Assembly (NCBI GenBank): GCA_947169455.1
Contig: CAMVPV010000071.1
Location: 1 to 6,816, forward strand
DNA: 6,816 nucleotides
Reading direction: 5' to 3'
Origin: an uncultured Clostridia bacterium
GTDB taxonomy: Bacteria; Bacillota_A; Clostridia; Oscillospirales; Ruminococcaceae
The first letter of the stretch is position 1. Each line of letters starts with the position of its first letter. The position numbers were made by a program, and so were the translations under genes. This document shows, one piece after another, positions 1 to 6,400 of the stretch. The notes under the pieces are model-generated. The model was given only the letters and a program-made list of their open reading frames with translations, was not told the origin of the DNA and searched no databases.

Positions 1-51
1 TAATTAAGATCAGTATAATTTGAGTTATTATAATTATAATTAATATAATTA
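1..51. other. Very AT-rich tract beside the repeat array (candidate unwinding element)
   Basis: Only 5 of the first 51 bases are G or C, against a much higher GC content in most of the window. The tract directly follows the 23-bp repeat array in the direction of repA transcription. It also codes for the Asn/Tyr-rich part of the RepA linker, so its composition may come from protein sequence alone. An AT-rich tract next to iterons is the normal layout of a DNA unwinding element; that role is inferred. Confidence 0.4.
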
Positions 52-713
52 GGGTCGTTTTTTCCGAATTCAAGACTTTCGATTTCGGGAATTCTTGAAT
101 TTCGATTTTCGTTATTCATGACTTTCGATTTTCCGAATTCAAGACTTTCGATTTCGGGAATTCTTGAATTTCGATTTTCGGTATTCAAGACTTCTGATTT
201 TCCGCATTCAAGACTTTCGATTTCGGGAATTCTTGAATTTCGATTTTCGGTATTCAAGACTTCTGATTTTCCGCATTCAAGACTTTCGATTTCGGGAATT
301 CTTGAATTTCGATTTTCCGAATTCAAGACTTCCGGTTTTGCGGCTTCTTTATCATCGGGCTCATCTATCCTGCGCAAAAAGATAACGGATGGTCTTCCGA
401 GCCCGCGACGGCTGCGTGTGATAAGACAGGCACCATGTTCGTCAAGTTCATTGAAAATACGGATGACTTTTTCGGTTCCGCAGTTGAGTATCTCTGCTGC
501 TTCTTCAACGGTGAAAATGATATATACACGGTCATTTTCATCGAACCAGCCGTTCTGCATGGAGAGCGACATCCTGTCGAGCATGAGGGAATAGAGCAGC
601 TTTGCGCTGTTCGAGAGCTTTGCATAGTCGGGGTCGGTGAACAGCGTCCTCGGCAGCATGATGAAATTCATATCGCGGGTGTCGTCTTTGCAGTAGAAAT
701 TGTTATCGGGCAT
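1..713 (-). CDS. repA: Replication initiator protein A, RepA_N family (5' part; 3' end beyond the left edge)
   Basis: Reading the minus strand gives an open frame with no stop from about 713 to base 1 (237 full codons). Residues about 15-116 match the RepA_N winged-helix domain of Gram-positive plasmid and ICE initiators. Recognisable stretches are FIMLPRTLFTDPDYAKLS, AKLLYSLMLDRMSLSMQNGW, FDENDRVYIIFTVEEAAEIL and RGLGRPSVIFLRR. Family knowledge: this domain binds origin DNA, and a DnaD-like C-terminal domain (here off the window) recruits the replication machinery. Residues about 127-218 are a linker with a 23-residue repeat (ENRNSRIPEIESLE core), followed by an Asn/Tyr-rich stretch (NDPNYINYNYNNSNYTDLN). 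Such repeat and Asn-rich linkers are usual in this family. The start at 713 is preferred because AGGCGG lies 7 nt upstream. An in-frame ATG at 731 would add six residues (MKGGIQ) and is the alternative. The gene is divergent from xylB. The family call is firm; its role on a plasmid, ICE or remnant is inferred. Confidence 0.88.
   Translation of the reverse strand, partial: MPDNNFYCKDDTRDMNFIMLPRTLFTDPDYAKLSNSAKLLYSLMLDRMSLSMQNGWFDENDRVYIIFTVEEAAEILNCGTEKVIRIFNELDEHGACLITRSRRGLGRPSVIFLRRIDEPDDKEAAKPEVLNSENRNSRIPEIESLECGKSEVLNTENRNSRIPEIESLECGKSEVLNTENRNSRIPEIESLEFGKSKVMNNENRNSRIPEIESLEFGKNDPNYINYNYNNSNYTDLN
60..335. repeat. Nested tandem repeat: twelve 23-bp units in 69-bp higher-order units (iteron-like)
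   Basis: Units begin at 60, 83, 106, 129, 152, 175, 198, 221, 244, 267, 290 and 313, each exactly 23 bp with no spacers. Three subtypes alternate. Type A starts TTTTCCG and has ATTCAAGACTTTCGA. Type B starts TTTCGGG and has AATTCTTGAATTTCGA. Type C starts TTTTCGG and has TATTCAAGACTTCTGA. The order is A-B-C repeated, giving a 69-bp period at 60, 129, 198 and 267. All four B copies are identical. The 69-mers at 129 and 198 differ at one base (A136 versus C205). The copy at 106 is diverged, and the last unit at 313 is A-like ending CCGG. Within each 69-mer, ATTCAAGA (type A) and TCTTGAAT (type B) can pair as an 8-bp stem. The array lies inside repA, where RepA_N replicons carry their origin repeats, so an iteron role is likely but inferred. 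Confidence 0.95.
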
Positions 714-848
714 TTGTATTCCGCCTTTCATGTTGAGAGTTTCTTTTTCCGGATTGCACAGAGCACACAAAAACCGCCGATTTTACGCCGCTTGCAGTGC
801 ATTATGCAATCGAGAACCTAAAAAATAAGGGAAGAAATTTCTGTCCTT
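714..848 (-). other. repA untranslated leader with a possible 24-codon upstream ORF
   Basis: The leader runs from the predicted transcription start near 848 to the repA start. Within it, an ATG at 802 (minus strand) opens a 24-codon frame ending with TGA at 730-728, so its stop overlaps the alternative repA ATG at 731 as ATGA. The predicted peptide is basic and Cys-containing (begins MHCKRRKIGG, has CVLC). No good SD precedes it; TTAGG lies about 15 nt upstream. It could couple translation to repA or be chance. No terminator with a T-run is visible in the leader. Confidence 0.3.
798..808. promoter_or_regulatory. Candidate operator copy 2 (TGCATTATGCA) in the repA leader
   Basis: This is a perfect 5-1-5 palindrome (TGCAT-T-ATGCA) about 45 bp downstream of the predicted repA transcription start. 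It lies 86 bp centre to centre from the related site at 884-894. The TTGCA just before it (792-796) can also pair with TGCAA at 805-809. A role in repA control is inferred from the paired arrangement around the promoter. Confidence 0.4.
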
Positions 849-854
849 GTATAT

Positions 855-883
855 ATTATAGCACGTATGTTCTCATTTGTCAA
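855..883 (-). promoter_or_regulatory. repA promoter, consensus sigma-A type with extended -10
   Basis: On the minus strand, TTGACA (878-883) is separated by exactly 17 bp from TATAAT (855-860). TGC directly precedes the -10 box, giving an extended -10 (TGnTATAAT). Both hexamers match the consensus perfectly. Transcription would start near 848 and run left into repA with a leader of about 135 nt. A 10-bp palindrome AGAAATTTCT (834-843) lies just after the start point. Confidence 0.85.
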
Positions 884-894
884 TGCATTACGCA
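884..894. promoter_or_regulatory. Candidate operator copy 1 (TGCATTACGCA), abutting the repA -35 box
   Basis: This 11-bp imperfect palindrome (TGCAT-T-ACGCA) touches the upstream edge of the repA -35 hexamer. It matches the copy at 798-808 in 10 of 11 positions. A protein bound here would contact or exclude RNA polymerase. The regulator is unknown; RepA itself or a neighbouring repressor is possible. Confidence 0.4.
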
Positions 895-1080
895 AAATTT
901 TTGTAAATTTTTTTGCAGCTCCGCTCCCGTGAAAGGAAAGACCGGGATCTTCAATTTTCCATTGCGGAGCACCGGACAACAGAACAAACGCGGGAGATAT
1001 CGGACAGCTGTTATCCGGCAGCGACGCGATAGGGACAGCGGGGGCACCCCGCCCCCGCGGGCTGTGCGGATAATACAAAA
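895..1080. other. Non-coding spacer between the repA and xylB promoters, rich in inverted repeats
   Basis: I see no credible gene here. Two structured blocks are visible. In the first, GCTCCGC (918-924) pairs with GCGGAGC (964-970), and inside it TCCCG (925-929) pairs with CGGGA (943-947). In the second, TTATCCG (1011-1017) pairs with CGGATAA (1067-1073), enclosing a perfect 8-bp GC stem GCGGGGGC/GCCCCCGC (1038-1045 and 1051-1058) with loop ACCCC. Neither has a T-run on the correct side, so neither is a standard intrinsic terminator. They could insulate the divergent promoters, be a REP-like element, or form part of an unseen RNA. Confidence 0.45.
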
Positions 1081-1085
1081 AGTTC

Positions 1086-1114
1086 TTGACATCCCCTTGA
1101 TCTTGATGTAAAAT
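1086..1114 (+). promoter_or_regulatory. xylB operon promoter, sigma-A type
   Basis: TTGACA (1086-1091), a 17-bp spacer and TAAAAT (1109-1114) form a near-consensus promoter 70 bp upstream of the xylB start. Transcription should begin near 1121. It is back to back with the repA promoter, and the GC-rich inverted repeat lies just upstream of it. Confidence 0.75.
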
Positions 1115-1132
1115 ATAAAATGTAATAATATG

Positions 1133-1145
1133 CGGCATAATGCCG
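1133..1145. promoter_or_regulatory. Perfect dyad CGGCAT-A-ATGCCG, candidate operator of the xylB operon
   Basis: This 13-bp inverted repeat has 6-bp arms around A1139, at about +13 to +25 from the predicted start, a usual place for a repressor operator. It does not resemble the Bacillus XylR operator, and no regulator gene is in the window. In RNA it would form only a short hairpin with no loop room, so a protein-binding DNA site is the better reading. Confidence 0.45.
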
Positions 1146-1168
1146 TAAATTTCTGAGATCCAGATCAT

Positions 1169-1174
1169 AAGGAG
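1169..1174 (+). promoter_or_regulatory. Ribosome binding site of xylB (AAGGAG)
   Basis: AAGGAG lies 10 nt before the ATG at 1185. A nearer ATG at 1178 is out of frame with the conserved protein, so the site supports the start at 1185. Confidence 0.75.
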
Positions 1175-1184
1175 TGCATGAACA

Positions 1185-2708
1185 ATGAAGTATGTAATCG
1201 GAATCGACCTCGGTACCAGCGGTACCAAAACAGTCCTCTTCGACACACTCGGCAACGTAGTTGCATCCGCATCGGAGGAATACCCCCTCTATCAGCCAAA
1301 GAACGGCTATGCAGAGCAGGATCCCGATGACTGGTACAAGGCAGCGATAGATACTGTCAGCAGGGTAGTTGAAAAGTCCGGCGTTGACAGCGCAGATATC
1401 GCAGGTATCGGCATATCCGGTCAGATGCACGGTCTTGTTATGCTCGACGCGGACAACAAGGTCATCCGCCGCTCTATCATATGGTGCGACCAGCGCACCG
1501 CCGAAGAGTGCGTTGAGATAACCGAAAAGGTCGGCGCAAAGCGTCTTATAGAGATCACCGCTAACCCCGCGCTCACCGGATTCACCGCATCCAAGATAAT
1601 GTGGGTGAAGAACCACGAGCCCGATAATTACGCAAAGTGCCGCCATATACTCCTGCCCAAGGATTACGTCCGCTTCAAGCTCACGGGCGAATATGCGACC
1701 GAAGTTTCCGATGCATCCGGAATGCAGCTCCTCGATGTTCCCAACCGCTGCTGGTCGGAGGAAGTGCTCGAAAAGCTCGGCATAGATATCGCACTTCTCC
1801 CCAAGGTATATGAATCGCCCGAGATAACCGGCAAGGTGACCGCCGAAGCTGCTGCGCTCACAGGTCTTAAGGAAGGCACTCCCGTTGTGGGCGGCGCAGG
1901 CGACAACGCAGCGGCTGCTGTCGGAACAGGCGTCGTTGTTGACGGCAAGGCGTTCACTACGATAGGCACGAGCGGCGTCGTATTCGCGCACACATCCGGC
2001 ATCAACATCGACCCCGCAGGCAGAGTGCATACCTTCTGCTGTGCGGTTCCCGGCTGCTGGCACGTAATGGGCGTTACTCAGGCGGCAGGTCTTTCGCTGA
2101 GGTGGTTCCGTGACAATTTCTGTTCCGCAGAGGCAGAGGTGGCAAGGCTCACCGGCAAGGACACCTACGAGGTAATGACCGAAGAGGCAGAGCAGGCTCC
2201 CATCGGTTCGGACAGGCTCCTCTATATGCCCTACCTCATGGGCGAGAGAACTCCTCACCTTGACCCCAACGCAAGAGGTATGTTCTTCGGACTTTCCGCT
2301 ATACACACCAAGAAAAACATGATAAGAGCCGTTATGGAAGGCGTTGCTTATTCTATGCGCGACTGCATGGAGATATGCCGCGAAATGGGCATCAGCATCA
2401 ACGATATGATGGCTTGCGGCGGCGGCGGAACTTCTCCGCTGTGGAGACAGATGCTCGCTGACCTGTACAACTGCCCCGTAAAGACGATGGCATCCAAGGA
2501 AGGCCCCGCGCTCGGCGTTGCTATACTCGCAATGGTGGGCACAGGCATATATAATTCCGTACCCGAGGCTTGCGCGGCAGTCGTAAAGACCGACAAGACA
2601 CAGGAGCCCGTTGCGGCTAACGTTCCCGAGTATGAAAAATTCTATTCGCTTTACAGGGAGATCTATCCCTCTGTAAAGGAAAAGTGCGCTAAGCTGGCAC
2701 AGCTCTGA
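1185..2708 (+). CDS. xylB: Xylulokinase (FGGY family)
   Basis: The 507-residue product phosphorylates D-xylulose with ATP to D-xylulose 5-phosphate, which enters the pentose phosphate pathway in the cytoplasm. It is complete and near the family length (E. coli XylB has 484 residues). The first actin-like FGGY domain opens with the phosphate-binding motif GIDLGTSGTKT (6-16). The substrate loop GQMHG is at 79-83, then WCDQRTAEEC (100-109), and LPKDYVRFKLTGEY with SDASGMQLLDV (157-184) is typical of XylB. The catalytic base is expected to be D240 in GGAGDNAAAAVG. The second domain has GTSGVVF (261-267), LMGERTPHLDP (351-361), the glycine-rich ATP-site motif ACGGGGTSPLWRQMLAD (410-426) and EGPALGVA (439-446). 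The start is set by AAGGAG and the conserved N-terminus. It is the first gene of the plus-strand unit, with its own promoter and dyad upstream. No xylA isomerase or transporter is in the window. Another FGGY kinase specificity is possible but less likely. Confidence 0.95.
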   Translation: MKYVIGIDLGTSGTKTVLFDTLGNVVASASEEYPLYQPKNGYAEQDPDDWYKAAIDTVSRVVEKSGVDSADIAGIGISGQMHGLVMLDADNKVIRRSIIWCDQRTAEECVEITEKVGAKRLIEITANPALTGFTASKIMWVKNHEPDNYAKCRHILLPKDYVRFKLTGEYATEVSDASGMQLLDVPNRCWSEEVLEKLGIDIALLPKVYESPEITGKVTAEAAALTGLKEGTPVVGGAGDNAAAAVGTGVVVDGKAFTTIGTSGVVFAHTSGINIDPAGRVHTFCCAVPGCWHVMGVTQAAGLSLRWFRDNFCSAEAEVARLTGKDTYEVMTEEAEQAPIGSDRLLYMPYLMGERTPHLDPNARGMFFGLSAIHTKKNMIRAVMEGVAYSMRDCMEICREMGISINDMMACGGGGTSPLWRQMLADLYNCPVKTMASKEGPALGVAILAMVGTGIYNSVPEACAAVVKTDKTQEPVAANVPEYEKFYSLYREIYPSVKEKCAKLAQL

Positions 2709-2760
2709 TAAAATACATCTGACACGGCGGGCGGGCGGCAGACTGCGGCTCGACCCGCTG
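2709..2760. other. Short GC-rich gap after xylB, no terminator seen
   Basis: The 52-bp gap contains a run of GGCGGGCGGGCGG-type sequence and GCGGG/CCCGC arms (2731-2735, 2754-2758), but no T-run follows. Transcription can therefore read through into the next genes. It is sharply GC-rich just before an AT-rich gene, a compositional break that may mark an old insertion edge. Confidence 0.4.
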
Positions 2761-3405
2761 TTGTCGGATATTTATAACGATATGAAAGAAGTTTATATTA
2801 AATCGGTGGAAACACTGCGATTGACCGAAGCTGTTAAAAACGGCGAAAGTGATATAGATGTGCAGGATTTCCTTGAAAAATCCCACAAAAAAAGTAAAGA
2901 AACGCTGATGAACCTCGCGGAAAGCGATATTGATGATCCTGCCGTATTTATGTTACAGATATGCGATGCATGGCTGCGTGAACGCAGCAGGATGACATTG
3001 TATGAAAGCGGGAAATTTTTTCTTAGGATAAGAGATAAAGACCTTACTCTGCATATCGAAAACAATGCTTCCGAAAAGCTGAAAGCCATAGTGGAAAAAT
3101 ATTCAGCTAAAATTTCTGCTGATGATTTTTATGTTGAACACGATAAATATTATGACGGGTTTATTTACAGATTGATGGCGACAGACGGTAGTTCAGCCAT
3201 TTACGGGATATATTTATCAAATCTGAAATACTACAATGAATCGGAATCGCCTAACGGATATGCTGTTTTTTCACTGATTTGTGATGTGGCGGAATATCTT
3301 GGCGGATTTACAGATACGGACATTTTGCGCATAGTTAAGGAACCGCATTTATTAATGAGTGGGAATTGGGGTGTAATATTTGCAGAGAAAAAACCTGTTC
3401 AATGA
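2761..3405 (+). CDS. Hypothetical protein, AT-rich gene between xylB and the GH2 enzyme
   Basis: I do not recognise this 214-residue protein. It looks soluble: no signal peptide or membrane segment is visible. The first ~60 residues are charged and probably helical (SVETLRLTEAVKNGESDIDV, KSHKKSKETLMNLAE), followed by a mixed alpha/beta pattern (FFLRIRDKDLTLHIENN; DGFIYRLMATDGSSAIYGIY). A compact C-terminal part ends GNWGVIFAEKKPVQ. The start is uncertain: TTG at 2761 gives the longest form, ATG at 2782 removes seven residues, and neither has a good SD. By hand count bases 2761-3360 are 225/600 = 37.5% GC, while sampled 60-base lines of xylB and the GH2 gene are 57-67%. The codon choice (AAA, GAA, TTT, ATT) follows that shift. 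Its end overlaps the GH2 start by 26 nt. The composition suggests acquisition by transfer. It is co-oriented and likely cotranscribed with xylB, but a sugar-related role is not shown. Confidence 0.7.
   Translation: MSDIYNDMKEVYIKSVETLRLTEAVKNGESDIDVQDFLEKSHKKSKETLMNLAESDIDDPAVFMLQICDAWLRERSRMTLYESGKFFLRIRDKDLTLHIENNASEKLKAIVEKYSAKISADDFYVEHDKYYDGFIYRLMATDGSSAIYGIYLSNLKYYNESESPNGYAVFSLICDVAEYLGGFTDTDILRIVKEPHLLMSGNWGVIFAEKKPVQ
3368..3373 (+). promoter_or_regulatory. SD-like GGGGTG deciding the TTG start of the GH2 gene
   Basis: GGGGTG lies 6 nt upstream of TTG at 3380, inside the coding end of the previous gene. In the GH2 frame a TAA stop sits at 3374-3376, and no ATG occurs before the conserved N-terminal region, so TTG is the only reasonable start. 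Confidence 0.5.
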
Positions 3406-6400
3406 CGGCTGGGAATTTTTCCTTGCCGAAAGCGGTGCGGGGATAGCCGCCGCCGAAAACGCGGAGTATGCTCCCGTGGATATCCCGCACGACTGGCTGA
3501 TATACGATACGGACAACTTATATAAGTCCGGCGACGGACTTTACAGGAAATTCTTTGAAGCGGACGACATATACTCTCACAGCTATATTCTCTGCTTTGA
3601 CGGTGTGTATATGGACTGCACCGTTTATGTCAACGGCACCGAGGCAGTCTCGTGGACGCACGGATATACATCGTTCGGCACCGATATCTCCGCGCTGCTC
3701 AACGAGGGCAGGAACCGCATAGATGTGCTCGTCCGCTATAAGTCACCCAATTCAAGGTGGTACTCGGGCGCGGGCATCTTCCGCAATGTATGGCTGTATG
3801 AGCTCTCACCCGTTCACCTCAATATCAACGGGATATATATATCGCCCGACGCCGAAACAGGCGATATCTACATAAATACCGAAACGGTCGGCGTAAGCTC
3901 CGCCATGCCCCCGCTCGAAGTGCGGCATACCGCATTCGATGAAAGCGGAAATATCATCGCACAGGGACGCTCGCCCGTCACATGGAGCTGCAACGAATTC
4001 ACGATACACGCCGACGATATCAGGCTGTGGAGCCTCGAAGAACGCAATCTCTATACGCTCCGCACCGAGCTTGCCGTGATACAGGACGGCACCGTCCTCG
4101 ACTGCGATGAAAACACGTTCGGTTTCCGCAAGCTGAGATTTGACCCCGACTTCGGCTTCTTCCTCAACGGGAAGAATATCAAGCTGAAAGGCGTATGTCT
4201 GCACCACGACCTCGGCTGTCTCGGTGCGGCATTCAACAGCAGCGCGCTCGAACGTCAGCTGATGATAATGAAGGATATGGGCGTCAATTCGGTGCGCACC
4301 TCGCACAATCCGCCCGCCGCGGAATTCATGGAGATATGCGACCGCATAGGCTTGCTGGTTGACAGCGAATGCTTCGATATGTGGGAGCTGCACAAGACCG
4401 AGTTCGACAACGCGCGGTTTTTCAAGGACACCGCTCACCGCGACGTGAAAAGCTGGGTCAAGCGCGACCGCAATCACCCGTCGCTCATAATGTGGAGCAT
4501 AGGCAATGAGATACTTGACACTCACGTTGATGAACACGGGTATGAAACAGCCGAACAGCTTGCGGGCTATGTGAAGGAATCCGATTACAAGGGCAACGCA
4601 AAGCCGACTATCGCTTCAAATTACATAGAATGGGAAAACGCGCAGAAGGTAGGAAAAATGCTCGGCATCTCCGGATATAACTACACCGAGCGCTGCTATG
4701 ACGATCACCATAAAAAATACCCGCGTACCGTGATCTACGGCAGCGAGACAGCTTCTGCACTGCGCAGCCGCGGGATATATCATTTCCCCGCGGATATACC
4801 GAAGCTGACCCACGCGGACAATCAGTGCTCCTCGCTCGGCAACAGCACCGCGCGCTGGGGCAGCACCGCCGAGGATGCATGGACAGCCGACCGCGACCGC
4901 CCGTTCTGCATGGGGCAGTATGTATGGTCGGGGTTCGATTACATCGGCGAGCCAACTCCCTACGAAACGCGGAGCTGCTATTTCGGCGCGGTCGATACCG
5001 CGGGCATACCGAAGGATATATATTATTTCTACAAGTCGGTGTGGACGGACGAGCCGATGATACATCTGCTGCCGTACTGGGATTTCAGCGAGGGACAGGA
5101 AACAGACGTCATAGCCTACACGAACGCTCCCTGCGCCGAGCTTTTCCTCAACGGCGTGTCACAGGGGAAACAGTACATCGACCATGAACACGGAAAAGTC
5201 CTGCATTGTCAGTGGAAGGTAAGATACACCGCGGGAGAGATAACCGCGAAGGCTTACGATGACAGCGGGAACATGATCGCAGAGGAAACGCGCCGCAGCT
5301 TCGGCGATGCAGCAAGGCTCCGCGTGGCCGCCGAAAGGGATACCGTGAAGGCGGACGGGCGGGATGTCGTTTTCGTTATCATATCCGCGGAGGACAAGGA
5401 CGGAAACCCCGTCGAGAATGCGCGGAACAGATTCACCGTAAAGGTGACGGGCGCGGGAAGGCTCGCGGGAACGGACAACGGCGACCCCACCGATACAGAC
5501 GGGTACAGATCGGACTGCCGCAGGCTGTTCTCGGGCAAAGCCGCCGCCGCGGTGATGTCCGGCACGGAGGCGGGCGATATAACGGTCACTGTGACCTCCG
5601 AAGGGCTCGGAAGCGCAGAAGCAACGATACGCGCAGAGAAAGTCCCCGTGCCCGCGGGAGTTTCGGCGGTGACAGGCGTTCCCTGTTCCGGCAGCACGGA
5701 TAAGGAGATACCGATAAGAACGGCAAAGCTGTCCTGCGGTCTGCACACGCTGACGCCGGACACTCCGGAATGTGACGCCGCGATAGAGATATTCCCCGCG
5801 AACCGCACCTATGATGATATATCCTGCGCGGTGCTGAAGGCAAACGGCACGAAGTCGGACTGCGCAGAGGCGGTATATGCTGACGGGAAGATACATATCA
5901 CCGCAAAGGGCGACGGAGAAGCCGTGCTCACGGTGTTCTGCATGAACGGCGGGAAATATCCGCAGCTCATCGCGGAAATGAACTTCTCCTGCGAGGGCTT
6001 CGGACAGACGCTCCGCAGCCCGTATGAATACATATCGGCGGCGGAATATTCAAGTTCGCCCGATACGTTCAGCATAACCGAGGGAAATTCTGTCGGCGCT
6101 TTCGGGGATAATGTGACGCTGTATTTCGACGGCACAGACTTCGGAAAGCACGGCAGCGAAAGAATAGAACTGTATATCGGCAACAGCAGCGGAAAAGACG
6201 TTATCATAGATATCCTTGACGGGGAGCGGACGATAACTGCGGTAAATTTCCCGCATAACGGATTGTGGAACAGCTTTGCGCCGATGACGTTCGCTCTGCC
6301 CGAAAAGCTGAAGGGCGTACATACGCTCGGGTTCAGGATAAGAGGAAGATGTCTGTTCGGCGGATCTGAATTTGTTTCCCCTGTGTTCGGAACGATATTC

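Noticed and set aside
60..335. CRISPR array
   Set aside because: The 23-bp units are contiguous with no unique spacers, lie in an open coding frame, and no cas gene is present.
365..625. Minus-strand 86-codon frame
   Set aside because: It is another frame of the same repA strand with no recognisable protein pattern; the RepA_N frame covers it.
118..821. Plus-strand open frames across the repeats and beyond (118-594, 164-385, 435-821)
   Set aside because: They are antisense to repA, whose winged-helix domain is clearly recognisable on the minus strand. The repeat DNA is stop-poor in several frames.
1038..1058. Intrinsic terminator at the GC-rich stem
   Set aside because: There is no T-run following the stem on either strand, and no gene ends here; it lies between divergent promoters.
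1109..1125. cre site for catabolite repression near the xylB -10 box
   Set aside because: The sequence is AT-rich with a TGTAAAAT start but lacks the central CG and the palindromic consensus.
1011..2306. 431-codon minus-strand frame opposite xylB
   Set aside because: It is a shadow of GC-rich codon use in xylB. It has low-complexity, Cys-rich composition, no family resemblance and no SD.
2726..2758. Terminator after xylB
   Set aside because: The weak GCGGG/CCCGC arms are not followed by a T-run, so read-through is more likely.
3806..5896. Minus-strand frames opposite the GH2 gene
   Set aside because: They are shadows of a clearly conserved coding sequence with arginine- or valine-rich artefact composition.
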